NCBI RefSeq assembly: GCF_006715055.1
Contig: NZ_VFMN01000001.1
Span: forward strand, 310,001-374,000
Length of the DNA stretch: 64,000 nucleotides
Reading direction: 5' to 3'
DNA from: Lapillicoccus jejuensis
GTDB taxonomy: Bacteria > Actinomycetota > Actinomycetes > Actinomycetales > Dermatophilaceae
Shown: piece after piece, positions 47,770 to 56,971 of the stretch
How positions within the stretch are numbered: the stretch's first letter is position 1
Layout of the letters: the number at the start of each line of letters is the position of its first letter
Translations under genes and position numbers: made by a program
Notes under the pieces: generated by a model
What the model was told of the DNA's origin: nothing
Databases searched by the model: none
The model's input: the letters and a program-made list of their open reading frames with translations, nothing else

Positions 47770-49080
47770 TCAGAGGGTCTCGACGCGTGCGGGGTCGGGA
47801 CCGTCGGTCCCGCCCGCGGGCCCGGCACCGCGCACGACGCCGCGGGTGTCCAGCAGCACCGTGCTCAGCTCGGCGAGCCGGGCCAGGTCGTACTCGCGGT
47901 GCGGCTGCAGGAGCACGACGATGTCGGCCTCCCGCAGCGCGGTGTCGAGGTCGGGCTCGCACGTCCGCGCCGTCGACGGGTCGTGCCGGTGGCGGCGCCA
48001 GACGGGCACGTGGGGGTCGTGGAAGCGCACGTCGGCCCCCCACGCGGCCAGCTGGTCGGCCAGGGGCTCGGCCGGGCTCTCGCGCAGGTCGGCGATGTCG
48101 GGCTTGTAGGTGACGCCGAGCAGGAGCACCCGCGCCCCGTTGACCGCGAGACGGCGGCGGTTGAGGGCCTGCTGGACCCGCCGCGCCACGTAGAGCGGCG
48201 CCGCGGTGTTGATCTCCTCGGCGAGCTCGACCATCCGGAAGGCGTAGCCGAGCTTGGCCCGCACCCGGTGCGAGAGGTACGACGGGTCCACGGGGATGCA
48301 GTGCCCGCCGACCCCGGGGCCGGGGCGGAAGGCCATGTAGCCGAAGGGCTTGGTGGCCGCGGCGTCGATCGCGTCCCACAGGTCGATGTCGAGCTCGCGC
48401 GAGAACCGCACCATCTCGTTGACGAGCGCGATGTTGACGTGCCGGAAGGTGTTCTCCAGCAGCTTGGCCATCTCGGCCTCGCGCGCGCCCTTCGTCGTCA
48501 CCACGGAGTCGACGAAGCGGGCGTAGAAGTCGCGCGCCGCGAGGGTGCACGCCTCGGTCAGGCCCCCGACCACCTTCGGGGTGTTCTGCACGCCGTACGT
48601 CGCGTTGCCCGGGTCGATCCGCTCGGGGGAGAACGCGATCCGCACCTGGGTGCCCAGCTCCCACCGGTCGCGCAGCACGAGCGGGGCGAAGACCTCCTCG
48701 GTGGTGCCGGGGTAGGTCGTCGACTCGAGCACGACGAGGGTGTCGGCCGTGAGGTGGTCGCCGATGGCCCGCGCGGCCGACTCGACGGGGCGCAGGTCCG
48801 GTCCCCCGTCCTCGCTGAGCGGGGTCGGGACGCACACGAGGACGACGTCGGCGTCGGCGATGACGGCCGGGTCCTGCGTCGCGCGGTAGCCCGCGGCCAG
48901 GCCGCGGGCGAGCTCGGCGTCGTCGACGTCGTCGATGTGCGACCGGCCGGCGTTGAGGGCCTCGACCACGGCGCCGTCGGTGTCGAGCCCGGCGACCTGC
49001 AGCCCGGCGGCGGCGGCGCGCAGGGCCATCGGCAGGCCGACGTACCCCTGCCCGATGACGACGAGACGGGTGGGGTTCAT
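47770..49080 (-). CDS. UDP-sugar 6-dehydrogenase (WecC/WbpA-like)
   Basis: 436 residues. NAD site LVVIGQGYVGLPMALRAA, VCVPTPLSED, STTYPGTTEEV, FSPERIDPGN, the catalytic Lys in AEMAKLLENTFRHVNIALVN and catalytic Cys in GVGGHCIPVDPSY, and VTYKPDIADLRESPA near the C-terminus. It oxidises a UDP-HexNAc to the uronic acid with two NAD+. Coupled by ATGA to the epimerase gene upstream; convergent with the polymerase gene. Confidence 0.93.
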   Translation of the reverse strand: MNPTRLVVIGQGYVGLPMALRAAAAGLQVAGLDTDGAVVEALNAGRSHIDDVDDAELARGLAAGYRATQDPAVIADADVVLVCVPTPLSEDGGPDLRPVESAARAIGDHLTADTLVVLESTTYPGTTEEVFAPLVLRDRWELGTQVRIAFSPERIDPGNATYGVQNTPKVVGGLTEACTLAARDFYARFVDSVVTTKGAREAEMAKLLENTFRHVNIALVNEMVRFSRELDIDLWDAIDAAATKPFGYMAFRPGPGVGGHCIPVDPSYLSHRVRAKLGYAFRMVELAEEINTAAPLYVARRVQQALNRRRLAVNGARVLLLGVTYKPDIADLRESPAEPLADQLAAWGADVRFHDPHVPVWRRHRHDPSTARTCEPDLDTALREADIVVLLQPHREYDLARLAELSTVLLDTRGVVRGAGPAGGTDGPDPARVETL

Positions 49081-50003
49081 CGGCGCTCCTCGAACCAGCG
49101 GACGGTCTCCACGAGACCGTCGTCCAGGGGGGTCGGCTCGAGGTCGGGCAGCAGCTCGCGCAGCCGGCTGTTGTCGGCCTGCGAGGCCCGGACGTCGCCC
49201 GGCCGGGAGGGGTGGTGCTCGACCCGGGCCTCGCGCCCGGTCACCCCCTCCATCCGCCGGACGAGCTCGAGCAGGGTGGTGTTGGTCCCGAAGGCGAGGT
49301 TGACCGGCTCCGGGTGGGACACCCGGCGCTCGACGGCCGACATCAGCGCCCGGCAGACCGTGCCGACGTACGTGAAGTCGCGCGACTGCGACCCGTCGCC
49401 GTGCACGGGCAGGGGCCGGCCCGAGAGCAGGGCGTCGAGGAAGATCGGGACCACCGCCGCGTACGCGTGGCCCGGCTGCTGGCGGGGGCCGTAGACGTTG
49501 AAGAAGCGGAAGGCGAGGGTGTCCAGACCGAAGGACTGCTGGTACGCCAGCACGTACTGCTCGGTGGCGAGCTTGGACACGGCGTACGGGCTCAGCGGCC
49601 GGACCCACTGCCGCTCGTCCTTCGGCAGGGCCGGGTTGAGGCCGTAGACCGAGGACGAGGACGCGGCGACGACGTGCCCCACCCCGGCCGCCCGGGCGGC
49701 CTCGAGCAGGGCCAGGGTGCCCGTGGCGTTGGCGTGGTGGCTGCGCAGCGGGTTCTCGAGGCTGCGCGGCACCGAGCCGAGCGCGGCGAGGTGGACGACC
49801 GAGTCCGCTCCCTGCACCGCGGCCTCGAGGACGGCCGGCTCCAGCAGCGACCCCTCGTGCAGCTCGACCCCCAGACCGTCGAGGTTCTCGCGGCGGCCGT
49901 TGGACAGGTCGTCGAGACCGACCACCTGGTGGCCGGCCGCGAGCGCGGCCCGCGCGAGGTTGGACCCGATGAAACCAGCTGCGCCGGTGATGAGCAGGCG
50001 CAC
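49077..50003 (-). CDS. UDP-sugar 4-epimerase (WbpP/GalE-like)
   Basis: 308 residues from GTG 50003, chosen because AGGGGGAG lies 5 nt upstream; the frame runs on to 50030. SDR motifs: LLITGAAGFIGSNLARAAL, DDLSNGRRENL, VHLAALGSVPRSLENP, SSSSVYG, catalytic YAVSK, and FRFFNVYGPRQQPGHAYAAV. Together with the dehydrogenase it would supply a HexNAcA-type sugar (for example GalNAcA) for the neighbouring cluster. Confidence 0.92.
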   Translation of the reverse strand: MRLLITGAAGFIGSNLARAALAAGHQVVGLDDLSNGRRENLDGLGVELHEGSLLEPAVLEAAVQGADSVVHLAALGSVPRSLENPLRSHHANATGTLALLEAARAAGVGHVVAASSSSVYGLNPALPKDERQWVRPLSPYAVSKLATEQYVLAYQQSFGLDTLAFRFFNVYGPRQQPGHAYAAVVPIFLDALLSGRPLPVHGDGSQSRDFTYVGTVCRALMSAVERRVSHPEPVNLAFGTNTTLLELVRRMEGVTGREARVEHHPSRPGDVRASQADNSRLRELLPDLEPTPLDDGLVETVRWFEERR

Positions 50004-50155
50004 CCGGCTCCCCCTTCGTGACGTCGACACCGGGTGGTCGTCCCGGTCCGGGCCGTCACTCTAGTCCCGGTCCGCACCCACCCACGCCAACCCCACGCGC
50101 GGGCGGACCGGGACCCGCCCGTTAGCATCGGCCCCCCAGCGGGAGAGGAGGCTGA

Positions 50156-52201
50156 GTGGACTCGCCCGTGGCCGTCGCCGCGGCGGTGACGGCAGGCGTG
50201 GTCGTCGTCGTCCTCGGCATGCTCGTCCTGCTCGCGTGGGGCGCCCGCGCCGGCGTCGCCGCCCTCGGCGCCGCCCCGCTGGTGTGCGGGGTGGTCGCGG
50301 CGTACGCCTTCTCGGGGCCGGTCACCCGCGCGCCCTTCACCCTCCTCGGGGTCGGCGTGGCCCTCGTCCTCGTGGCGGCGACCGGGTACGCCGCCCGCCG
50401 CGCCGCCGGTCTCCTGCGGCGTCGGCGCGCCGCGCCCGACCCCGAGCCGCCCGGCGTTCGGGAGGCGCTGACCGACCCCGTCGCCGTGCTCTACGTGCTG
50501 CTGGGCACGCTCCTGCTCGCGACGACCGTGTTCCTCGTCGCCACCCGCGGGGACCTCTCGCTGCCCTCGCAGACCTTCGACTCGCTCAACCACCAGAGCC
50601 TGGCCCGGCACATCGTCGAGGGCGGCGCCGCCGACCCCTGGACGGCCAACCGGTTCCTCGACCACCGCGACACGTCGTTCTACCCCACCGCCTTCTCCGC
50701 CCTCGCCGCCACCGTCTGCCTGCTGCTGCGGGTCGACGCGGTGGTCGGGTGCAACCTCACCGCCGTGCTGATGGCCGGTCTGGTGTGGCCGAGCGCCATG
50801 ATGCTGCTCGCGCGACAGCTGCTCGGCCGGTCCGCCGTCGTCGTCGGCGCGGTCGGCGCGCTGTCGATGACGGCGTGGGGCATGCCGTGGGCGCCGCTGG
50901 GGTGGGGGGTGCTGTGGCCGACGATGGCCGCGGCGGCGTACGTCCCCGTCGTGCTCCTCGGCCTCGTGCTCGTCCTGGGCATCGGCGAGCGGCGCCCCCG
51001 GCGGGCGCTGGGGTCCGCCCTCACCGTCCTCGGCGCCGTCGTCGGCTCCATGTACCACCCCCGGGGGCTGGTGCTCGCCGCGCCGCTGCTGCTCGTCGTC
51101 GGCTTCTGCTGGCTGGTCCGCCGCGGCCTGCGCCACCGGGCGCGGCCGTGGTCGATCGCCCTCGGCGGCCTCCTGCTGGCCGCGACCTCGCTCTGGGACC
51201 TCGTGGCGGTGGCCACCCTGGCGGGCGTCGACCACCGCGTCCTCGCGGTCGACTGGCCCGTGCGCGAGGACGTGCCCACCGCCGTCGTCTCCGCCCTCAC
51301 CGGCTCCGGCGACCACACCGTCCCCAGCGTGGTCCTCACGCTGCTGGCCGCCGTCGGGCTCGTCGTCGCCGTCCGCTCACCGCGGCTGGCGTGGCTCCCC
51401 GTGGCCCTCGTCGTCCTGGTCGCGCTCGACGTGACGACCGCGTCGGTGCGGACCTCGTGGAGCGGGGACCTGACGCGCTACTGGTACTCCGACCGCTACC
51501 GCAGCGCGACGGCGACCCCGGTCGTCCTCGTCCTGCTCGCCGGCGTCGGGGTCCGCTCCCTCGTGCGGCGGGCGTCCCCCCGGACGGCGCCCGAGGCGGA
51601 TGGGGCGGCTCCGGCGCCCCGCACCCGACGCGAGCGGCGGGTGCGGCGAGCGGCGACGGGCCGACCCCGGCTCGGCTCCACCACGGCGGTCACGACCGCG
51701 GTCGCTGTCATCAGCGTCCTCGCCGTCGCGGCGTCGACCCCGATGTCGATGGGCTACCTCACGCGGTGGTACGCGACCCTCGCCGGGCAACCCACCCACG
51801 GGCTCGCCAGCGCCGAGGAGGTCGCCGACCTGCGGACCATCGGGACGATCGTGCCCCGCACGGACATCGTGCTCAACAACCCGCTCGACGGGTCGGCCCT
51901 GCTCTACCCGGTCGCCGGCGTCCGGGTGAGCAACTACACGAGCTCCAGCGAGGCCACCCCGCACGCCAACGCCCTGCGGTCCACGCTCATCGTCGACGGA
52001 GACCACGACCGCATCTGCGGCTGGTTCCGGTCGGACGGCATCCGGTGGGTGGTCAACGGCGGACCGACGTACTCGACCTGGGCCACGGCCCCGAGCCCGG
52101 CGCCGTACATGCAGATCCCTGAGGGGTTCTGGGCCACGACCCTCGTGTTCTCGCACGGCGACCTCAAGCTGTACGAGGTCACCGGCTGCCCCGGTCTGTG
52201 A
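50156..52201 (+). CDS. Large polytopic membrane protein (DUF6541-like)
   Basis: 681 residues, about fifteen hydrophobic segments and a C-terminal soluble domain ending LKLYEVTGCPGL. Loop motifs include FDSLNHQSLARHIVEGG, DTSFYPTAFSALAATV and SMYHPRGLVLAAPLLLV. This is the pattern of DUF6541, a GT-C-like group common near actinobacterial polysaccharide genes. GTG start with GGAGG 5 nt upstream; a TAGCAT hexamer at 50124-50129 may be its -10. Probably involved in surface glycan assembly; no reaction can be assigned. Confidence 0.7.
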   Translation: MDSPVAVAAAVTAGVVVVVLGMLVLLAWGARAGVAALGAAPLVCGVVAAYAFSGPVTRAPFTLLGVGVALVLVAATGYAARRAAGLLRRRRAAPDPEPPGVREALTDPVAVLYVLLGTLLLATTVFLVATRGDLSLPSQTFDSLNHQSLARHIVEGGAADPWTANRFLDHRDTSFYPTAFSALAATVCLLLRVDAVVGCNLTAVLMAGLVWPSAMMLLARQLLGRSAVVVGAVGALSMTAWGMPWAPLGWGVLWPTMAAAAYVPVVLLGLVLVLGIGERRPRRALGSALTVLGAVVGSMYHPRGLVLAAPLLLVVGFCWLVRRGLRHRARPWSIALGGLLLAATSLWDLVAVATLAGVDHRVLAVDWPVREDVPTAVVSALTGSGDHTVPSVVLTLLAAVGLVVAVRSPRLAWLPVALVVLVALDVTTASVRTSWSGDLTRYWYSDRYRSATATPVVLVLLAGVGVRSLVRRASPRTAPEADGAAPAPRTRRERRVRRAATGRPRLGSTTAVTTAVAVISVLAVAASTPMSMGYLTRWYATLAGQPTHGLASAEEVADLRTIGTIVPRTDIVLNNPLDGSALLYPVAGVRVSNYTSSSEATPHANALRSTLIVDGDHDRICGWFRSDGIRWVVNGGPTYSTWATAPSPAPYMQIPEGFWATTLVFSHGDLKLYEVTGCPGL

Positions 52202-52219
52202 GCCCGCCGGGGCCGGTGC

Positions 52220-52558
52220 TCAGCCCTCGGAGGAGCCGGTCACCCGGATCATCGTCAGCCGCTGCAGGATCGTCGCCCGCAGCTCGACGGGCGCGGCCTC
52301 GGCCCGGCAGGACCGCTTGACGACGGCCTTGAGGGCCTCGTCGAGGTGGTACTGCTGCAGGCAGGCGGCGCAGTCGTCCAGGTGGGCCTGGATCTTGGCG
52401 CAGTCGGCCGGGCTCATCTCGCCGTCGAGGTACTCGTACACGCGCAGCAGCGCCTCGGAGCAGTCGGTGGCGATCCCGCTGCCGCCGGCCGCGAGCTGAC
52501 CGCTCGCCCCGGTGGCGTGCTGGTGGCCGCCGTGCTCGTGGGAGTGTCCGGTCGTCAT
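52220..52558 (-). CDS. rsrA: Zinc-associated anti-sigma factor, mycothiol/redox system
   Basis: 112 residues. The ZAS core [18 protein letters not shown] gives the HxxxCxxC motif, with an upstream Cys ([18 protein letters not shown]), as in RsrA/RshA. Disulfide formation under thiol stress releases the sigma factor. An extra His-rich N-terminus ([12 protein letters not shown]) is unusual and could bind metal. ATG overlaps the sigma-factor stop as ATGA. Confidence 0.93.
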   Translation of the reverse strand: MTTGHSHEHGGHQHATGASGQLAAGGSGIATDCSEALLRVYEYLDGEMSPADCAKIQAHLDDCAACLQQYHLDEALKAVVKRSCRAEAAPVELRATILQRLTMIRVTGSSEG

Positions 52559-53280
52559 CGTCCGGCTCCTTCCGTCACCGTCTCGCTGGACGTGCCCGCC
52601 TGGGGCGCCCTGAACCCGCGCTCGGCCGCGTAGCCGGACAGCCGCTCGCGCAGCTGGCGCCGGCCGCGGTGCAGCCGCGACATCACGGTGCCGATCGGCG
52701 TCTGCATGATCTCGGCGATCTCCTTGTAGGCGTAGCCCTCGACGTCGGCGAAGTACACCGCGAGGCGGAACTCCTCCGGGATGTCGAGCAGGGCCCGCTT
52801 CACGTCGCTGTCGGGCAGGTGCTCGAGCGCGACGTCCTCGGCGGAGCGCAGCCCCGACGACGAGTGCGACTCGGCCCGGTGCAGCTGGTAGTCCTCGATG
52901 TCCGAGGCGTCCGACTGCTGCGGCTCGCGCTGCCGCTTGCGGTACGTGTTGATGTACGTGTTGGTGAGGATGCGGTACATCCACGCCTTGAGGTTGGTGC
53001 CCGGCCGGTACTGGTGGAAGGCGCCGTACGCCTTGGCGTAGGTCTCCTGCACCAGGTCGTCGGCGTCGGCCGGGTTGCGCGTCGTGCGCAGAGCGGCGGA
53101 GTACATCTGGTCCAGCAGCGGCATGGCCTCGCGCTCGAAACGGGCCCGGCGCTCGGGCTCGCTCTCGCTGGCGACGTCGACGGTGTGGTCCGCCTCGCGC
53201 TGGGCGGCCGCCATCGCCTCGTCGAGGTCGAGGACGTCGGCGCTGGTGCCGGCCTGCGCGGCCGTGGTGTCGTCGGTCAT
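52555..53280 (-). CDS. sigR: ECF-type RNA polymerase sigma factor SigR/SigH
   Basis: 241 residues from ATG 53280. Region 2: [57 protein letters not shown]; region 4: [40 protein letters not shown]. It is the thiol-oxidative-stress sigma factor controlled by RsrA. TAGGCT 8 nt before the ATG suggests a leaderless form. The same frame also opens at GTG 53346 behind AGGAGG, giving a possible 263-residue form. Confidence 0.95.
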   Translation of the reverse strand: MTDDTTAAQAGTSADVLDLDEAMAAAQREADHTVDVASESEPERRARFEREAMPLLDQMYSAALRTTRNPADADDLVQETYAKAYGAFHQYRPGTNLKAWMYRILTNTYINTYRKRQREPQQSDASDIEDYQLHRAESHSSSGLRSAEDVALEHLPDSDVKRALLDIPEEFRLAVYFADVEGYAYKEIAEIMQTPIGTVMSRLHRGRRQLRERLSGYAAERGFRAPQAGTSSETVTEGAGR

Positions 53281-53288
53281 CACCCCCC

Positions 53289-53294
53289 AGCCTA
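53289..53294 (-). promoter_or_regulatory. Leaderless -10 box TAGGCT for sigR (short form)
   Basis: TAGGCT ends 8 nt before ATG 53280 on the minus strand. Confidence 0.5.
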
Positions 53295-53415
53295 GTCGCG
53301 GGGAGCGACCGGCTCCCCCGGCGAGCGGTTCGGCGAGGACGAGCACGGGACCTCCTGGCGGACGGGGCAGTGTACGGCGCGAGGGATGGCGCGTCCCTCG
53401 TGGTTCCCTGGCGTG

Positions 53416-53441
53416 AACGCCCCTCCCCCGACCCCCATTCC
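53416..53441 (-). promoter_or_regulatory. Candidate SigR-dependent promoter of sigR
   Basis: On the minus strand GGAAT (53441-53437) and GTT (53418-53416) are separated by exactly 18 nt, the SigR consensus spacing. It lies about 70 bp upstream of GTG 53346 and 136 bp upstream of ATG 53280, so transcripts from it would include the AGGAGG-GTG long-form start. This would allow autoregulation. Confidence 0.6.
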
Positions 53442-53461
53442 CCGCGCCGCCCGGGGACGGC

Positions 53462-54145
53462 TCAGGCGGTCAGCGACGCCGCGAACCCGGCGACGACCTC
53501 GCGCACCCGGCCCGCCGCGCCGCGGGCGACCGTGTGCGTCCCGGCGACCGGCTGGACGCACCCCACGGGCACGTACGGCGCCACGTCGTCCGGCCCGCCG
53601 AAGGGGTCCCGCTCCCCCTGCACGACGAGCACGGGGGTGCCGGCGTCGACGACGAGCGCGAGCTCGCCCGCCCGGGATCGGTCCGGGCGCCCCGGCGGGT
53701 GCAGCGGGAACGACAGGCACAGCACGGCGTCGGCCCCCAGCGCGGCCGCGGTGCGGCAGGCCACCCGCGCCCCGGCGCTGCGCCCGCCGAGCAGCAGCGG
53801 GCCCGGCACCCGCGCCATCCGACCCCGACCGCGGGTCAGCGCGGTGACGACGGGGACCCAGGCGGCGTCGAGCGTCGGGGGCGGCGTCGCGACCCGGCGT
53901 CCGGCGACCAGCCACGGCTGCTCGACGAGCACGGTCGCCCACCCGCCGTCGTGCAGCGCGTCGAGGGCCGCGCGCAGGTCGACCGACCCGAGCCCGCCCC
54001 CGGCCCCGTGCCCGAGGACGGCGGTGCCGCGGGCCCCGCGGGGGCGCCGGACGTGCGCCCGGGCGACGCCGTACGGCGTGTCGAGCCCGTGCACCTCGGC
54101 GCCCGGCACCACGGCGTCGGCAGCGCCCGTCCCGGAGGCCGTCAC
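53462..54145 (-). CDS. Alpha/beta hydrolase (KANL3/Tex30-like)
   Basis: 227 residues. Motifs: [18 protein letters not shown], the nucleophile elbow [30 protein letters not shown], acid residue in [12 protein letters not shown] and the His in [11 protein letters not shown] full Ser-Asp-His triad is visible. Coupled by GTGA to the SRAP gene. Substrate unknown; an esterase or dienelactone-hydrolase-like activity is likely. Confidence 0.82.
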   Translation of the reverse strand: MTASGTGAADAVVPGAEVHGLDTPYGVARAHVRRPRGARGTAVLGHGAGGGLGSVDLRAALDALHDGGWATVLVEQPWLVAGRRVATPPPTLDAAWVPVVTALTRGRGRMARVPGPLLLGGRSAGARVACRTAAALGADAVLCLSFPLHPPGRPDRSRAGELALVVDAGTPVLVVQGERDPFGGPDDVAPYVPVGCVQPVAGTHTVARGAAGRVREVVAGFAASLTA

Positions 54146-54981
54146 GACCCGACGACCTCCCCCGTCACCGGGTCCACGACACCGTGCAGCTCCTCGCGCG
54201 GGATCGGGAGCAGCAGCTGCTCGCCGTTGTTGCGCGTCGCGCCGACGGCCGGGCCGACCGGGTAGGCGTCGAAGCGGCCGGGCCGCTCGTAGGCCAGCAG
54301 CGCGGCGACCTCGTCCTGGCTCGTGCCCTCGGGCGCCAACCAGGTCGCCCAGTCCTCGCGCTCGAGGACCAGCGGCTGCCGGTCGTGGATGCGGTCCAGG
54401 CCCGGCTCCGCCGCGGTGGTGACGATGGTGAACGTCGTCAGCCACGCGGCGGGGTCGCCCTCGTCGGCGACGTCCCGGTCGCGCCAGAACTCGTAGAGGC
54501 CGGCGAACGCGACGACGTCCCCGTCGACGCGGTGCATGAAGAAGGGCTGCTTGCGCGGCTTGCCCTTGGCGTCGGTCGCGGTCGGCGAGACCTGCCACTC
54601 GTACCACCCCTGCGCGGGCACGAGGCAGCGCCGGGACGCGGCCGCCCGGGCGAAGCCCGGCTTCTCGAGGACCGTCTCGGCGCGGGCGTTGACCATCCGC
54701 AGCCCGACCTTGGCGTCCTTGGCCCAGGACGGCACCAGGCCCCAGGTCAGCAGCCGCAGCTGCCGCACGGCGGCCGCGTCGGGGCCGGCGCCCCGCGGGG
54801 CCCGGGTCAGCACGACCGGGGCCTGCTTGGTCGGGGCCATGTTGAAGTCCGGCTGCCCCGGCGGCGGCACCTGCGGTCGGGCGAGGACGCTGCGCGTCGG
54901 CTCGGCCGTCGCGTCGAGCTCGATGTCCAGCTCGAGGACGAGCTCGGCCACGTCCTTGCTCGCCGCGTAGCGCCCGCACAT
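54142..54981 (-). CDS. SRAP-domain DNA repair protein (YedK/HMCES family)
   Basis: 279 residues beginning MCGRYA, so Cys2 becomes the catalytic N-terminus after Met removal and can cross-link to abasic sites in single-stranded DNA. Family motifs follow: NMAPTKQAPVV, LTWGLVPSWAKD, MVNARAETV, RRCLVPAQGWYEWQ, FAGLYEFWRD and the IHDRQPLVL segment carrying the active-site His. ATG 54981 has TAGGGT 7 nt upstream (leaderless) and makes the Cys N-terminal, unlike longer frames. Confidence 0.95.
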   Translation of the reverse strand: MCGRYAASKDVAELVLELDIELDATAEPTRSVLARPQVPPPGQPDFNMAPTKQAPVVLTRAPRGAGPDAAAVRQLRLLTWGLVPSWAKDAKVGLRMVNARAETVLEKPGFARAAASRRCLVPAQGWYEWQVSPTATDAKGKPRKQPFFMHRVDGDVVAFAGLYEFWRDRDVADEGDPAAWLTTFTIVTTAAEPGLDRIHDRQPLVLEREDWATWLAPEGTSQDEVAALLAYERPGRFDAYPVGPAVGATRNNGEQLLLPIPREELHGVVDPVTGEVVGS

Positions 54982-54988
54982 GAGCGCC

Positions 54989-54994
54989 ACCCTA
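54989..54994 (-). promoter_or_regulatory. Leaderless -10 box TAGGGT for the SRAP gene
   Basis: TAGGGT ends 7 nt before ATG 54981 on the minus strand; no ribosome site. Confidence 0.55.
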
Positions 54995-55074
54995 GGGGGG
55001 TACGACGACGCCCACCCCATCCCGACCAACTACGGTGGACGCGTCTCGCACCCGCCACGAGAGGACCACCCAGC

Positions 55075-55608
55075 ATGTCGATCGTCCGCCGGATCGCCCG
55101 CCCGATGCTCGCCGCCATCTTCGTCTCCGGAGGGATCGAGCAGCTGCGCCACCCCGGCAGCAAGGTGCAGAAGGCCTCCCCGCTGCTGGAGAAGGCGATC
55201 CCGGCCCTCGGGCTGCCGGACGACAAGGAGATGCTGGTCCGCGCCAACGGCGCCACCATGGTCGCCGCCGGCGCGCTGCTGGCCACCGGCCGCCTCCCGC
55301 GCCTCGGCGGGTTGCTCGCCGCGGCGTCGCTCGCGCCGACCACCGTGGCCGGGCACAACTTCTGGGAGGTCAAGGACCCCAAGGAGAAGGCGCTCCAGCG
55401 CACCCAGTTCCTCAAGAACCTCGCCATCGTCGGAGGCGCGCTCCTCGCGGCCGTCGACACCGAGGGTCGCCCCGGCCTGGCCTGGCGGGCCCGCAACGCC
55501 GGCCACGTCACCAAGCGCGAGGCCCGCCACGCGGCGAAGTCGGCCCGGCGGGAGGCCAAGCTGGCGGCCAAGCAGGCCCAGCTGCAGGTCCAGGACGCCC
55601 TGCACTGA
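55075..55608 (+). CDS. DoxX-like small membrane protein
   Basis: 177 residues. Three or four hydrophobic segments ([64 protein letters not shown]) in the DoxX arrangement, followed by a basic, Ala/Lys-rich C-terminal helix ([20 protein letters not shown]). ATG with GAGAGGA upstream. It lies directly before aroA, 17 nt away. Function not known. Confidence 0.82.
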   Translation: MSIVRRIARPMLAAIFVSGGIEQLRHPGSKVQKASPLLEKAIPALGLPDDKEMLVRANGATMVAAGALLATGRLPRLGGLLAAASLAPTTVAGHNFWEVKDPKEKALQRTQFLKNLAIVGGALLAAVDTEGRPGLAWRARNAGHVTKREARHAAKSARREAKLAAKQAQLQVQDALH

Positions 55609-55625
55609 ACGACCCCGCACCGAGC

Positions 55626-56966
55626 ATGACTCCCCCCGGCGGTGACTGGCCCGCCCCCACCGCCCCGCGACGGCTGCAGGCCGTCGTCCCGCTGCCCGGC
55701 AGCAAGTCGCTGACCAACCGCTTCCTCGTCCTGGCGGCCCTGGCCAACGACCGCTCGCGACTGCGGCTGCCGCTGCGCTCGCGCGACACGCTGCTCATGG
55801 CGCAGGCGCTGCGCGCGCTCGGTGTCGGGATCCAGGACGTGCGCGCCGAGGGCGCACCGGTCTCCGCGCCGGCCACCGACTGGCTCGTCACGCCCGGCGA
55901 GCTGCGCGGCGACACCCGGCTCGACGTCGGACTGGCCGGGACCGTCATGCGGTTCGTCCCCCCGGTCGCCGCCCTGGCCCACGGCCCGGTCGAGCTCGAC
56001 GGGGACGCCGGGGCGCGGGTGCGCCCGATGGGGCCGGTCGTCGACGCGCTGCGCGTGCTCGGCGCCGACATCGACGACGGCGGCCGCGGCTGCCTCCCGC
56101 TGACCGTCCGCGGTCGGGGCGGACTGCGCGGAGGCCCGGTGACCCTCGACGCCTCGTCCTCCTCGCAGTTCGTGTCCGCACTGCTGCTCGCGGGCGCCCG
56201 CTACGACGAGGGCGTCACCGTGCACCACGACGGCAAGCCGGTGCCGAGCGAGCCGCACATCGCGATGACCGTCGAGACCCTGCGCGACGCCGGCGTCGAC
56301 GTCGACGACGCCGAGCCGAACACCTGGCGGGTCGAGCCCAGCGAGATCAGCGCCCTCGACGTCCAGGTCGAGCCCGACCTGTCCAACGCCGGTCCGTTCC
56401 TCGCCGCCGCCCTCGTCGCCGGCGGGTCCGTCCGCGTGCCGGACTGGCCGCAGCACACCACCCAGGCGGGTGACGCGCTGCGCGACATCCTCGACGCGAT
56501 GGGGGCCGACGTCAGCCTCGACCGCGAGGGCCTGACGGTCAGCGGCGACGGGTCGGTCGGCGGTCTCGACATCGACCTGCACGACGCCAGCGAGCTGACG
56601 CCGCTCGTGGCCGCCCTCGCCGCCCTAGCCGACTCCCCCACCTGGATCCGCGGCGTGGCCCACATCCGCTTCCACGAGACCGACCGGCTCGCGGCCCTCG
56701 CCAGCGAGCTCAACGCGCTCGGCGGCGACGTCACCGAGACCGAGGACGGGCTGCGGATCCGGCCGGTCCCGTTGCGGGGTGGGCGTTTCCGCACCTACCA
56801 CGACCACCGGATGGCGACCGCCGGCGCCGTCGTCGGGCTGCGCGTGCCCGGTGTGCAGGTCGAGGACGTCGCGACGACGACCAAGACGCTGCCCGACTTC
56901 CCCGGCCTGTGGGCGAGCATGCTCGCGCAGACGCAGGTCGCCGAGCACCCGGCCTCGGGGGACTGA
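55626..56966 (+). CDS. aroA: 3-phosphoshikimate 1-carboxyvinyltransferase (EPSP synthase)
   Basis: Sixth step of the shikimate pathway, joining PEP and shikimate-3-phosphate. 446 residues. Signatures: [33 protein letters not shown], the second signature [20 protein letters not shown], plus [15 protein letters not shown] and [15 protein letters not shown]. Normal length and intact active-site Lys, Arg, Asp and Glu. Grouped with rsgA and hisN as in many actinobacteria. Confidence 0.97.
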   Translation: MTPPGGDWPAPTAPRRLQAVVPLPGSKSLTNRFLVLAALANDRSRLRLPLRSRDTLLMAQALRALGVGIQDVRAEGAPVSAPATDWLVTPGELRGDTRLDVGLAGTVMRFVPPVAALAHGPVELDGDAGARVRPMGPVVDALRVLGADIDDGGRGCLPLTVRGRGGLRGGPVTLDASSSSQFVSALLLAGARYDEGVTVHHDGKPVPSEPHIAMTVETLRDAGVDVDDAEPNTWRVEPSEISALDVQVEPDLSNAGPFLAAALVAGGSVRVPDWPQHTTQAGDALRDILDAMGADVSLDREGLTVSGDGSVGGLDIDLHDASELTPLVAALAALADSPTWIRGVAHIRFHETDRLAALASELNALGGDVTETEDGLRIRPVPLRGGRFRTYHDHRMATAGAVVGLRVPGVQVEDVATTTKTLPDFPGLWASMLAQTQVAEHPASGD

Positions 56967-56971
56967 CGCCC

